Positions 1 through 10,489 are shown, counted from the stretch's first letter. The stretch is 64,000 bases of DNA from Caenorhabditis elegans (GCF_000002985.6 NC_003283.11:17609501-17673500); one strand, 5' to 3'. A program made the numbers and translations. The notes: generated from the sequence alone by a model not told the origin.

Positions 1-535
1 CAATTTTAATATCAAGACGTTTTTAAAAGTTTTATGTGGTAAAGATGACGTTTCTGTACATCCAGTGGCTGCTCCAATTGTGTATTCTATAACCTAATAG
101 CACTTCATTTATTCTCTTGAAACGCATGTAACTCACTCAAATGTCCGTTAAAAGACTTTTCATAATGAAGTATTCAGTAAGATAGTTTAATGTGATTACA
201 TGATTTTTTTTAATTCAACACAATATTTGAACTACATCTTTAATACCGATGGCTTAGCTTTATCAATAGGTTCTCTTCAAGTAAGGGGTTTTTTTTCTCT
301 GTTAGACTACTCCTTGGTTTTAAAATTCTCAGTCAGTTCAATTTTTCAATTAATATTTTCTTCGAGGCTTTCGTTTTTGTACCATAAACTCTACCTGTTT
401 GTTGACTACATGCCCGACTAAGTAACTAGGTAAGTTCAAAGTAACTAAGTAAGTTCATCAGTTAGTAGTTAATTCAAAACATACACACAATATTAATATT
501 GCTGAATGAACACTTTATTAATCTTGAATCATGTA

Positions 536-1096
536 TTACACCTCTTTCATTTCAAATGTCCACCCTTGTCGGTAGAGCGAGTACTTCTTTCCATTTGGCT
601 GTGTTACGGTGTCACCGTTTTGGACTTGATCCGGTCCACAAACTCCATTTTTCTTGGGTGCCTGAAGTTTAACAGTTTTACAGCACCTTTTTATACGATC
701 ACTAATCAAAAGCCTAACGGTGTTCTTGAGACAACCAAATCCGAAAATTAACAGAAAATCACAAACCTTAAAAGCCACATCGGATTTGACGTCACTCCAC
801 TTATTTTCCAATGGTTTGTTATAATATGTGTTAGGCACCAAAACATGGGTTTTTATACTGAATGTAGCATAGCTGTGGCAATCCCCATTGTTGTAGAGGA
901 ATTCGGAGGACAAGCATATAGGATTGTTCAAACATCTGTTCATACATTCAGTCACACTAGAAGCTTTTCCAGATTGAAATGGACGACGTCTGTCTGCGTA
1001 TTGCCAACCTGTCATAAATTGTGACATACACCACTCTTCTCCGTTGACAAATATGCCAATGGAGGCGAAGGCGAGGATGTTGAGAAAGAAGTGCAT
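536..1096 (-). CDS. Small secreted PAN/apple-like protein, copy 1
   Basis: Two exons, 1096-767 and 661-536, give 151 residues. The 105 bp intron (662-766) is a multiple of three and has no stop, so unspliced translation stays open through it. It is placed by GT..AG ends and by the same splice position in the paralogue at 4292-4847. Residues 1-18 form a signal peptide (MHFFLNILAF then small residues), followed by EEWC. Cysteines at 23, 51, 55, 61 and 73, with the pattern ECMNRCLNNPICLSSEF, suggest a PAN/apple-type extracellular domain. The C-terminus has KKNGVC and a basic NGKKY segment. A TATA-like TATATAA lies 38 bp upstream of the ATG. Function is unknown; secretion and the fold are inferences. 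Confidence 0.75.
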   Translation of the reverse strand: MHFFLNILAFASIGIFVNGEEWCMSQFMTGWQYADRRRPFQSGKASSVTECMNRCLNNPICLSSEFLYNNGDCHSYATFSIKTHVLVPNTYYNKPLENKWSDVKSDVAFKVCDFLLIFGFGCLKNTVRLLISDRIKRCCKTVKLQAPKKNGVCGPDQVQNGDTVTQPNGKKYSLYRQGWTFEMKEV

Positions 1097-1133
1097 TTTG
1101 GAAGATGCTGGAGAAGAGGCTCTAGAGCAGAGG

Positions 1134-1140
1134 TTATATA
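1134..1140 (-). promoter_or_regulatory. TATA box of PAN-like gene 1
   Basis: TATATAA is read on the minus strand 38 bp upstream of the ATG. The paralogue at 4292-4847 has TATAAAA at the matching place (4885-4891). The inverted copy at 2443-2449 has TAAATAA instead. Confidence 0.55.
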
Positions 1141-1977
1141 CAAGAGATCCGTTCCCACGGAAGTTGTTAAATGTCGAAAAATTCAAAAGTTTCATGGATG
1201 GAGGAATAAGAGTTTGATGTATGTTCGTCAAAACGAATAGATCAAAATCACAGCAAAAGCAAGAAGAGGTTTTTATAAATTTTCTTATGTTATTGGTTAA
1301 TTGCGACATGAGTAGTCTAATCCCAAGCCAAAAGAAAACATGTATTAAATAGATGTCGTCAACTAAAATGCCGCGGTACACGTCCGCAGTCGGTGAACAA
1401 AACTTTTCGTTGAATACTCAGTCAGCCAAATTTAACTACTGTAGAAATTTCTCCCCACACGTCGCGATTGCCGCTCCGTGATGCAATCTGTTGCCACATT
1501 TGGATCCACGGTTTTTAAAAGTCTAGTCATTCAAAAGTCGCTTTTAGGTCACTAGCTTTTGATAAAATCTGCGAAATGGATTAATGGATGAATGCAAGGA
1601 TCTTTGACGTGAAACAATTAATTTTTTCCACTGCTATGAAACATTTCGAGCATTTCGTCAAGGCAAATGTTAGATCAACCAATTTAAGAATGTTCAAATT
1701 GATGTATAATATCTAACGTAGTTTAACTAAATTGCATACGAACATTGTGCGTAAAGCATGCAAGACGATTCGAAAAACTACAAAAAATCAATGTCTTGAA
1801 AAATAAAATAAAAAACTATTTAAGTTTTCTAAATAAAACTATATCCACAATGAACAATTCGTCTATCAGATGAGTGATGTAGGTTATGTTTCCGCCGTGG
1901 TTAATTTTCAGATTGGCATATCAACGATTACCCACTTCAAAGTGCTCCTCTGGTCCTAAAAATTTTGAGGTGACCTT

Positions 1978-2214
1978 CTATGAAGGTCCTCTTCTAAATA
2001 CAATAGGTTTCATTTGGAAATTCGAGGACAAGCTAGAAGGTTTTCTTGTAAATAAAACTACATCCAGAGATTTGTTAACCTGCATCATACACGGTTCTTT
2101 ACTATGTTCTTTCAGAAAATTATCTTTTTTGTATGCGTCAAAAAGCAGTGATAGCTCAGTTTTCACCAATTTTTGGAAACTTTCAATGTTCATATTCACA
2201 AACAGTTCCAACAT
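1978..2214 (-). other. Possible gene fragment in the spacer of the inverted repeat
   Basis: The spacer 1314-2265 has no recognisable gene. One open stretch of 78 codons has protein-like composition (charged and aromatic residues, for example MNIESFQKLVKTELSLLF), with no clear start context or splice partner. It may be a remnant of a host gene caught between the arms. I do not recognise it. The rest of the spacer is AT-rich with no visible signal. Confidence 0.2.
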
Positions 2215-2486
2215 ACGACAGTGATTCGAATTTCTCCAACGCTCACCAAAAACTTTAGAATTATCCTACTCATGTCCAAATTAACCAATAACATAAGAAA
2301 ATTTATAAAAGTTGTGTTTTCTGTGATCTTGCTCTATTCGTTTTGACGAACATACATCAAACTCTTATTCCTCCATCTTTAGTATCCATAAAACTTTTGA
2401 ATTTTCCGACATTTAACAACTTCCGTGGGAACGGATCTCTTGTAAATAACCTCTGCTCTGAAGTCTCTTCTCCAGCATCTTCCAAA

Positions 2487-3047
2487 ATGCACTTCTTTCT
2501 CAACATCCTCGCCTTCGCCTCCATTGGCATATTTGTCAACGGAGAAGAGTGGTGTATGTCACAATTTATGACAGGTTGGCAATACGCAGACAGACGTCGT
2601 CCATTTCAATCTGGAAAAGCTTCTAGTGTGACTGAATGTATGAACAGATGTTTGAACAATCCTATATGCTTGTCCTCCGAATTCCTCTACAACAATGGGG
2701 ATAGCCACAGCTATGCTACATTCAGTATAAAAACCCATGTTTTGGTGCCTAACACATATTATAACAAACCATTGGAAAATAAGTGGAGTGACGTCAAATC
2801 CGATGTGGCTTTTAAGGTTTGTGATTTTCTGTTAATTTTCGGATTTGGTTGTCTCAAGAACACCGTTAGGCTTTTGATTAGTGATCGTATAAAAAGGTGC
2901 TGTAAAACTGTTAAACTTCAGGCACCCAAGAAAAATGGAGTTTGTGGACCGGATCAAGTCCAAAACGGTGACACCGTAACACAGCCAAATGGAAAGAAGT
3001 ACTCGCTCTACCGACAAGGGTGGACATTTGAAATGAAAGAGGTGTAA
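2487..3047 (+). CDS. Small secreted PAN/apple-like protein, copy 2
   Basis: Exons 2487-2816 and 2922-3047 give 151 residues, almost identical to copy 1 on the other strand. Intron 2817-2921 is again 105 bp and open in frame. The signal peptide and the ECMNRCLNNPICLSSEF block are unchanged. The visible protein difference is at residue 73, where conserved Cys (TGC) in copy 1 and in the third paralogue is Ser (AGC) here, removing one of the PAN-like cysteines. The TATA motif is also altered (TAAATAA at 2443-2449). The frame is intact, so this may be a functional but weakened copy or a young pseudogene. Confidence 0.7.
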   Translation: MHFFLNILAFASIGIFVNGEEWCMSQFMTGWQYADRRRPFQSGKASSVTECMNRCLNNPICLSSEFLYNNGDSHSYATFSIKTHVLVPNTYYNKPLENKWSDVKSDVAFKVCDFLLIFGFGCLKNTVRLLISDRIKRCCKTVKLQAPKKNGVCGPDQVQNGDTVTQPNGKKYSLYRQGWTFEMKEV

Positions 3048-3511
3048 TACATGATTCAAGATTAATAAAGTGTTCATTCAGCAATATTAATATTGTGTGT
3101 ATGTTTTGAATTAACTACTAACTGATGAACTTACTTAGTTACTTAGTCGGGCATGTAGTCGACAAACAGGTAGAGTTTATGGTACAAAAACGAAAGCCTC
3201 GAAGAAAATATTAATTGAAAATTTAAACTGACTGAGAATTTTAAAACCAAGGAGTAGTCTAACAGAGAAAAAAATAAATGAACCCTTACTTGAAAGAGAA
3301 CCTTTTGAAAAAACGCAGCCATCGGTATCAAAGACGTAGTTCAAATAGTCTGTTGAATTTTAAAAAATCATGTAATCATATTATACTATTTTACTGAATG
3401 CTTTATTATGAGAAGTCTTTTTGTGGACATTCGAGTGAGTTACATGCGTTTCAAGGAAAAATAATAACCAAGCGTGCCTTTGTCGACAATAAATTAACTG
3501 CAATTAGGTTA

Positions 3512-3755
3512 CACAGGTGATTCGCCGTTTGTAAAATACTTATGGCCTCCAATATTTTAGATGCATTTTGCAAATCGCGAATTTCGCTGCGGGACCATTA
3601 ACATTTTAGCAGTATTTTGGTAATCGCGACTCTCGGTGATCGCAATTTGCACAATATTTGCGATTTTGCAAGTATTTTACTATATCGCTGGTGCCTCTTG
3701 TAGAAGTGCGCGAACTACATTTCATAAGTATTTTAAAAACCGCGAATCACCTGTG
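3512..3755. mobile_element. MITE with TA target duplication, in the right arm only
   Basis: The ends are inverted repeats, CACAGGTGATTCGC at the left and GCGAATCACCTGTG at the right. TA dinucleotides at 3510-3511 and 3756-3757 flank the element. The left arm of the large inverted repeat (about 90-100) holds the uninterrupted site with a single TA. This is the structure of a Tc1/mariner-type non-autonomous element, and it shows insertion after the inverted duplication arose or loss before it. Confidence 0.85.
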
Positions 3756-3842
3756 TATAGAATGCACAATTGGCACTGACACTGGGTGAACAGAAGTATC
3801 AGCTTTACCACATAAAACTTTGAAAAACGTCTTGATATTGAT

Positions 3843-4245
3843 GGTCGAGGTACTGTAGTAGGGTTACTGTAGTTAAAGAAAAATTGACGTTTCGTCTTTT
3901 GAATGAATTCTCTCCGAGGATATTGAAGGAATATGGTTGGGGTACTGTAGTAGAACTTTAGGGGTAAATTTTTATTTTAGTAGTACTGTAAAGGTAATTA
4001 AATTTTCTGAGAGAAATATTTGGCAGGAAAGTCAAATTTTCTGAGAAATTTTTTTGCGGGAAATTATAATTTTTTGAAAAAAATTCTATAAAAATTTGGA
4101 AATTTCTAGAATTTACTAGAAAAATCTGGAAACTTCTAGAATTATTTTTACAAATATGGAAACTTCTCAAACATTCGAGAAAAATCTGGAAACTTTCAGA
4201 ATTTTCTAGTCAAATCTGGAAATTACTCCAGGTAAAAAGCATACG
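3843..4245 (-). mobile_element. Helitron-like repeat fragment with degenerate heat-shock pentamers
   Basis: Repeated GGTACTGTAGTAG words are followed by TTCTAGAA and TCTGGAAA words in roughly 5 bp phase. The order is the reverse of 8560-10070, where an HSE-like array is followed by CTACAGTA repeats, so this looks like an inverted, decayed member of the same family. It lies between the inverted repeat and PAN-like gene 3. Confidence 0.5.
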
Positions 4246-4291
4246 CATACTTTAAAGTCGATTTAACACTTTATTGATATCGAACAATGCA

Positions 4292-4847
4292 TTAAATACT
4301 TTGAAGTTCCCAAATATCGACGGTCTGCCGTCTAAGCTTGTACTTCTTTCCATTTGGGATGGTTGTGACGTCACCGCGATTGTATGCGTTAATGACTTCA
4401 TTCGGTGCACAAACTCCGTTTTTCTTTGGGAACTGGAATTTAAGCATGTATGTGCCAAAAATGACGCGCAATTTTTGCATGATCTCGGCTTCAAAATAAT
4501 GATAGAAAACTACAAACCTTTAGAGCCACATCGGATTTAACGGGATTCCATTCATTTTTCGGTGGATTATCATAATATGCATTTGACATCAAATAATACG
4601 GATTTGCAGAGGCCGTATTAAAGTTTAGGCACTGCATACTGTTGTATCGGAATTCGGAGGACATACATGCAGGATTATTCAAGCATCTGTTCTTACACTC
4701 ATCTGCATCCGCTACTTTTCCAGTGAAAAATGGATAAGTAATTACAGAATGTTGGTAGCCGCAAAAGAATTGCGTCATACACCACTCTTCTCCGTTGACA
4801 AGTAGGCCAATAGAGGCGAAGGCGAGGATGTTGAGAAAGAGGTGCAT
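4292..4847 (-). CDS. Small secreted PAN/apple-like protein, copy 3 (diverged)
   Basis: Exons 4847-4518 and 4432-4292 give 156 residues. Intron 4433-4517 has stop codons in frame, which confirms the splice position used in the other two copies. The signal peptide MHLFLNILAFASIGLLVNG is followed by EEWC. Cysteines at 23, 29, 51, 55, 61 and 73 keep the CKNRCLNNPACMSSEF block, and exon 2 carries KKNGVC and NGKKYKLRRQ. A TATAAAA box lies about 38 bp upstream. The protein is probably extracellular; its role is unknown. It is the outgroup showing that Cys73 and the TATA box are ancestral. Confidence 0.75.
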
Positions 4848-5049
4848 TTTGGAAGATGCTGGAGAAGAGACTGTAGAGCGGAGGTTTTATACAAAAAGAG
4901 GCATTTCTCACGGAAGTTGTTAAATTTCGGAAAATTGAAACGTTTTATAGATACTAAAAATTGAGGAATAAGAGTTAGATGTCTGTTCATCAGAAAGAAC
5001 ATAACACTAACTGACAATGTCTGGAGGATCGATACATTAAGTCTGGGCA

Positions 5050-5690
5050 TAGTTTTAAAAAAGAATAAACTGAAGGTTTTACAAGAAAAAGTGGGTTATA
5101 TTACAATAGATGCCCTAATGTCGTATAATTTATTTTCACACACATGTGTACAACAAGTTTTATTTGACAATAAAACAAAATAAAATTATAAGCAAAAATA
5201 ATTAACATCGTCATACACGTGATGCGGATTCATGGAATAGTTCAATGATTGTCTCCTCTCCAGAAATTCAGAATGGCGTGAGCGTAGAACGTAAATTAAC
5301 TCACGTTGTGAAGTACGATGTAAAATTGAAAAACATCCCCATAATGGATGGATCATTTTTTGTCAAAGCTTGCAATTTACAAATTGGAAGAGCTTGATCA
5401 TCACTCTAACCAATACATATTTAAATTATAATGTTCGAAGGTTACTGCAACTCACTATTTTATCCGAAAACGTCAAGGTGTATGTGTATAGGTTGGTTCG
5501 GCAATAATCAATATCAAATTCATTTTTCACAGAAAGAAATTGATTTTCGACGTCATCAAGTTGATCGATGTGGAATGTCTGAAACGCCTAGTGCAATTTA
5601 CTGTTGAATTGTAATAGCTAATCCGACATATAACAAGTTTATTAAAACACTTTACTCCATATTCATCCCAAACCTTCCACTTACCCGGTA
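5050..5690. other. Gene-free interval
   Basis: AT-rich sequence with no open frame, repeat or conserved motif that I can support. The homology of the downstream pseudogene to 16.2 kb stops at about 5690, inside a GGGTACC word. Confidence 0.4.
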
Positions 5691-5699
5691 CCCGAACCT

Positions 5700-6209
5700 T
5701 CTACTTACCTTTTCCATTGGACGGTTTTAATTTTCAGCAATAACACTGACTTTAAGTGTTTTGAATATCTCTGGGTGACAGCTTTTCACAATCGAAATTA
5801 TATATCGTCTAATTGTAACACTCCGAAATGAAATAGTTATTTCGTTCAGTACAAGCGAATTATCTCTTTTCTGGAGCATTTCTTTGAAATCACTTAGAAA
5901 CGTGTTGCTAATATCATCATTAAGCAATGAGCTTGATTTTCCAAACATTGCAATTGATAGAAATGACAGAACGTTGTTCATGGCTAGCGAGGTACTTAAA
6001 TTCTCAATGAACAGTTTCATGAAATCCTGGTTCTCGAGCAGTTCTTCCATTTGGTCTTGCACTCGCTGGCATCCTAGAGAGCAATTGTGGTAAGTGAGCG
6101 TTACTGGCTTTTGATCGGTCTTGTAGTACAACACGTAGGTAGCAGATATTTGATTGTTCTCAACTGTGATGTAGACTTCCACAATTGGATACTTTTGGAT
6201 TTGGTCCAT
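5700..6209 (-). pseudogene. Inverted partial copy of the FTH/F-box-like gene at 15.7 kb, with premature stop
   Basis: From ATG at 6209 this reads MDQIQKYPIVEVYITVEN and matches exon 1 of the gene at 15706-18098 almost throughout. Near the end of the exon a GAA codon of the intact copy is TAA here, ending translation at about 5727. The splice donor GTAAGTAGAAGG still follows, but homology stops soon after and no later exons are present. A TTTTCAG trans-splice-like acceptor sits just before the ATG. It is a truncated, non-functional copy from an inverted duplication. Confidence 0.8.
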
Positions 6210-6573
6210 ATCTGCGGCTGAAAAAGTTTGAAATGCATTAAATAACTTGAAAATTAGAAGCAGATATGAAGAAAACAAAGGTTTTTAAAAAGGAATATGG
6301 TTTCGAGAATGTTCGGCGAGCACATGATAAGTATAGGGAAACTAAAAATTGCTATGCCTAGCAATAAGTTCACATATTTTGTTTGAAAATTTGATACAAA
6401 ACTTGAAAATTAGGAAGAGAAACTATACTTACATGGGAATAGAAGTGAAACAAACCGAGAAATGCTTCTTATCAGTATTGCGAAATGTAATTGGTATACA
6501 TTGATAAACTTACAAAAAATTCCTCATTGTTCTGCCCTGAACGCATAATTATGATATTTCGGGTTGGACACAA
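6210..6573. other. Gene-free interval between the two inverted pseudogenes
   Basis: No coding signal. It does not match the sequence between the corresponding plus-strand genes (15.1-15.7 kb), so this part was replaced or deleted in the inverted copy. Confidence 0.4.
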
Positions 6574-7390
6574 TTATTGAAAAATGATAAATGTCACATC
6601 TACGTGGATTTTTTTTCCGATTGTTTTTAACTCGGAAATATTGTAAATCCCCACACTTTTTACTATTGAATGTGAAGTAAATAAATCAGAAAAATAATTT
6701 GAAATGACTCCAAATTTTCTCCTGGTTCCGACGAATAATGAGGTAAAGAATTGAAAAAAGTTGTTCAGCTCTAAAAATGTAATTTGTACACCCATGTCAT
6801 TTTTCAGACGTCGAAGTTTTGCTCCAGAGACGCCATGTATGGATTTACGAGATTTGCATATATTTACGAAATGTTTAATCTCGGAGGCTGACTTTCGTTT
6901 TTTCAACGATTTTCCTTCAGTTTCGGTCGAAAGAGAATCTTTCAGTTTTCCAAAAACTTTGAAGTAGAATTATTAATCATAAAAAAAAGATAAATATGAG
7001 ATTAAGTTGGTTAAGGATAGAATAATTATCAAATGTGAAAAGAAGAGTTCCATAAAATTTTGGTCTTCGAAAAATTTTTCCTTTCCTCCGATTTCCAATG
7101 AGCATCCGTTTATTGTACTTTTGTAGCAGAGTTCTTGACGGTATTGTAGTTTTTGTTTGTACATGACATAGGCAACTAGAATAGATATTTCTTCAACAGT
7201 CACATAAATTTCTACAATTCGAGATATCCGAATAGTTTTTATTGTTGATGAAGGGGTGTTATTTCTGAAATCTATTTTTGTTTTAAGATTCTTTTTATTT
7301 GGATGTTTCCTCACGTTCCACAAGCAATCATTTCCATATTTTCTTGACTAGAACTGATTTACTGGATATTTCTGAAATAACGCAACATAC
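6574..7390 (-). pseudogene. Inverted partial copy of the FTH gene at 14.1 kb, frameshifted and recombined
   Basis: The minus-strand frame from about 7323 carries EIYVTVEEISILVAYVMYK and NGCSLEIGGKEKFFEDQNFM, matching 14102-14400 of the plus-strand gene. After SYLSF the frame breaks, and the matching words continue for only about 60 bases in another frame. The downstream part (6574-6906, starting KKRKSASEIKHF) is open but has no counterpart in the intact gene. The next upstream exon-like piece carries an in-frame TAG. I read it as a dead hybrid rather than a new gene. Confidence 0.65.
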
Positions 7391-7599
7391 AGGAGATGCA
7401 ATAGGGAAGAAGCACATACATAAATAGTTTTCATCGAATGCTTCAAGCAAAGTTTTTGATAACGATATTTCTCTGATAGTCTTTCTAGAAAAGTTATTGC
7501 TAGTTTCACGTCTGGAGGGGGAGGGGGGTGGAAGTGTGGAACTGATAAGAGCTCGGTGGAAAGTTAGCAATGTTAGTTCCAATGACAGGTCACAGTTAG

Positions 7600-8640
7600 T
7601 TTAGGGTGCAATGTCAGTTTTTAGCGCTAGTTTACATAACTGTAGCAGGTACACAGTGGTTCCAAAAGTCGACCTTTTCAATTTTCATGTAAAAAAAAAT
7701 AATAAAAGTATCCATTCTAGAAGATACCGCAATTTTATGAGGCTCGCACACTGTAGTTTGCATCCTTCATCAAAATGTTGAATCGTGTTGATTGTATTCT
7801 TGAGTAAAAAGGCGGTGCTGTCGTATTACAGAAATAGGTTTGTGGTATTCACGCAGTACCATGTCACCATTTACGTGTACAGGGTATGCATATATTGACG
7901 GCACTGTGATATTAGATTGCAATATTACTTCGAAACAGGAGAGGTTTGCCTGGTGGTTGGTGGATTACTGTAGGATTTGGGTGCCGTCAAAACTTTGTAC
8001 AGTACTTTTTTCCACTTCTACGGTGTTTAAGGATGGCGCCTTTAAAGACGTAAAAGTGGAAAAAGATGCATTGTAATGTTATATTTTAAATTTTGTTGGA
8101 TGTTGTTTGAAAATGCGGAGAAATATTTTTCCAGTGAAAATGAATAGCTATGTGTACGAATATTGAAACGTTCAGAAAAAGTCTCACCAAAAAATAAATT
8201 ATTCACAACAAAACAAATTAAAATTTCCTTCTGAAAAAACTATAAGGAATGATCGATAATAAAAGCCTGAGGAATTAATATAAATGTTAGAAAGAAAATA
8301 AAACTACAACACTAGAATATTGGAATTTGAGAGTAGGCAAGGAGAATCCAGAATTAGCAAGATGGTTTCAGGTTACAGTCAATATTTGTTATGATATATT
8401 AGAAATACTGATCAAAATGCACACTATTTGTAGAGAATCATCATCCCGGAGTCGTATTTCTATTAGTTGTCACAGCTCAACAATGTATCAAGCTTTTCAG
8501 GTCAATGTGGCTTGAAACTTCCAAAAGGTACTGAAACAAAAATAGTTTCTCAGAAAACTTGAATTTCCCTCAAAAAAATTTTCTCATAAATTTTGAATTT
8601 CCCGCCCAAATTTTTAAGGGTCTCACCATGATAGGTCTCA
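7600..8640. other. Gene-poor interval with repeat fragments
   Basis: There is no supported gene. An open stretch at 7840-8076 has no splice partner and contains words (TTTAAGGATGGCGCC, GTAAAAGTGG) that look like remnants of dispersed repeats. From about 8530, phrases such as GAATTTCCCGCC and GGGTCTCACCATGAT begin the repeat block that contains the heat-shock array. The same phrases recur near 11560-11670. Confidence 0.4.
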
Positions 8641-8649
8641 CCACGACCA

Positions 8650-9605
8650 TTCCAGAATTTTGACGAATTTTCCATAAGGTTCTAGTAAATTCCAGAAGGT
8701 TCTAGAAAATTTCAGAACTTTCTCGAATTTTCCAGAAGGTTCTAGTAAATTCCAGAAGGATCTAGAAAATTTCAGAACTTTCTCGAATTTTCCAGAAGGT
8801 TCTAGTAAATTCCAGAAGGTTCTAGAAAATTTCAGAACTTTCTCGAATTTTCCATAAGGTTCTAGTAAATTCCAGAAGGTTCTAGAAAATTTCAGAACTT
8901 TCTCGAATTTTCCATAAGATTCTAGTAAATTCCAGAAGGTTCTAGAAAATTTCAGAACTTTCTCGAATTTTCCAGAAGGTTCTAGTAAATTCCAGAAGGA
9001 TCTAGAAAATTTCAGAACTTTCTCGAATTTTCCAGAAGGTTCTAGTAAATTCCAGAAGGTTCTAGAAAATTTCAGAACTTTCTCGAATTTTCCATAAGGT
9101 TCTAGTAAATTCCAGAAGGATCTAGAAAATTTCAGAACTTTCTCGAATTTTCCAGAAGGTTCTAGTAAATTCCAGAAGGTTCTAGAAAATTTCAGAACTT
9201 TCTCGAATTTTCCATAAGGTTCTAGTAAATTCCAGAAGGTTCTAGAAAATTTCAGAACTTTCTCGAATTTTCCAGAAGGTTCTAGTAAATTCCAGAAGGT
9301 TCTAGAAAATTTCAGAACTTTCTCGAATTTTCCAGAAGGTTCTAGTAAATTCCAGAAGGTTCTAGAAAATTTCAGAACTTTCTCGAATTTTCCATAAGAT
9401 TCTAGTAAATTCCAGAAGGTTCTAGAAAATTTCAGAACTTTCTCGAATTTTCCAGAAGGTTCTAGTAAATTCCAGAAGGTTCTAGAAAATTTCAGAACTT
9501 TCTCGAATTTTCCAGAAGGTTCTAGTAAATTCCAGAAGGATCTAGAAAATTCCAGAATTTTCTCGAATTCTCCAGAAAGTTCTAGAGCTTTTCAGAATTT
9601 TCCCC
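8650..9605. repeat. 60 bp minisatellite forming a continuous lattice of heat-shock-element pentamers
   Basis: About 15 units of exactly 60 bp. Each unit reads as twelve 5-mers alternating TTCnn and GAAnn in strict 5 bp phase, and about ten of the twelve are perfect. HSF trimers bind nTTCnnGAAnnTTCn, so in principle the whole block is one unbroken array of overlapping sites. Units vary at two places: CCAGAAGG or CCATAAG(G/A), and a final T or A that changes TTC to ATC. These variants are distributed irregularly, suggesting repeated unequal exchange. The array lies between two inverted copies of the FTH gene pair. Confidence 0.9.
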
Positions 9606-9619
9606 AAGTTTCCAATATT

Positions 9620-10000
9620 CCTTCAAAAGACGAAAAGTCAATTTTTCTCAAACTACAGTAATCCTACAGTACTCCTACAGTACCCCTACAGTACTATTAC
9701 AGTCCCCCGACTATATCCCACTACTAACCGCAAACCTATATCTCTTCAAAAGACAAAAACTCAACTTTTCCTAAATTACAGTAATCCTACAGTACTCCTA
9801 CAGTACCCCTACAGTACCCCGACCATATCCCACTACTAACCGCAAACCTATATCACTTCAAAAGACAAAAACTCAATTTTTCCTAAATTACAGTAATCCT
9901 ACAGTTCTCCTACAGTACCCCTACAGTACTACTACAGTACCCCGACCATATCCCACTACTAACCCCAAACCTATCTCTCTTCAAGAGACAAAAACACCTT
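9620..10000. repeat. Three tandem copies of a CTACAGTA-rich unit (about 120-130 bp)
   Basis: Each copy contains TTCAAAAGACAAAAACTCAA, then several CCTACAGTAC words, then CCCGACCATATCCCACTACTAACC. The unit directly follows the heat-shock array, and reversed CTGTAGTA words accompany the fragment at 3843-4245, so the two probably belong to one Helitron-like element. Confidence 0.75.
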
Positions 10001-10489
10001 GCCTTTGTAAGCTATGACGTCACTACTTAACAAACGGACACTATTTTTTTATATATAGGTAATAATACTCACCAATGAATTGTGGTGATTAAACTATCAG
10101 AAACGGACGCCGTATGAGATGCAAAGGAAATGAGGAATCTGTGGAAAATTGGAAAAAATTCTAGCGATGGCACTTCTTATCATCAACTGTTTAGTCAGGC
10201 ACTCTCGAACTGTTGAGTGGCGAAGGCTCACTAAAAAATATACCTTTAACTAAAACATTTATCCAAATTCATATTTTCTGTTTCCTTCTGTTTCCTGAAT
10301 ATATTCTTGGGAGTGCCTGGTGTTTCATTCCAGTAATGCAATGGCTCCGGAAATGTAAGTGATGTTAAGGTTTCCTCACGATTAATTTTCAACAGTTTTT
10401 TAAAGGGAAATTCATTTTTAGTGTTTGTTTTATAATTAATATATCCATTCAATAATCCTAGTGTTTTTCAAAAAAATTTCGCAGGGAAA
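10001..10489. other. Gene-free interval with a possible repeat-element end
   Basis: TGACGTCAC followed by TTTTTATATATAGGTAATAAT near 10016-10070 resembles 11702-11766, which also follows a heat-shock-type repeat. This could be a shared 3' end of two related elements. The rest shows no gene. Confidence 0.35.

Larger units (their letters stand above)
1..1313. repeat. Left arm of a large inverted repeat (about 1.3 kb, cut by the window edge)
   Basis: This segment reappears in reverse complement at 2266-3842, so the pair forms a palindrome with a spacer of about 950 bp. The match runs from the first bases of the window to about position 1313, where both arms share a run around TTAACCAATAACATAAG. 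The left arm lacks a transposon insertion and a few small indels found in the right arm. It carries PAN-like gene 1. Its outer end may lie outside the window. Confidence 0.9.
2266..3842. repeat. Right arm of the large inverted repeat
   Basis: Reverse-complement copy of 1-1313 carrying PAN-like gene 2. It is longer because a TA-flanked MITE is inserted at 3512-3755, and because about 35 bp next to that site differs. Beyond 3842 the sequence passes into Helitron-like repeat DNA. Confidence 0.9.

Noticed and set aside
536-1381. A 281-codon open frame extending upstream and through the intron of PAN-like gene 1
   Set aside because: The signal peptide starts at 1096, and the paralogue proves the intron. 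The extra residues are promoter and intron sequence that happen to be open.
5727-6278. A start 23 codons upstream of MDQIQ giving a hydrophobic leader
   Set aside because: The extra codons are intron-like sequence ending in TTTTTCAG, just before the true start. They would mimic a signal peptide by chance.
7840-8076. A 78-codon frame beginning MWYSRSTMSPFTC
   Set aside because: No splice partner, no family likeness, and repeat-like words within it.
8650-9605. CRISPR-like array of repeats and spacers
   Set aside because: The units are continuous tandem copies without unique spacers, in a eukaryotic genome.
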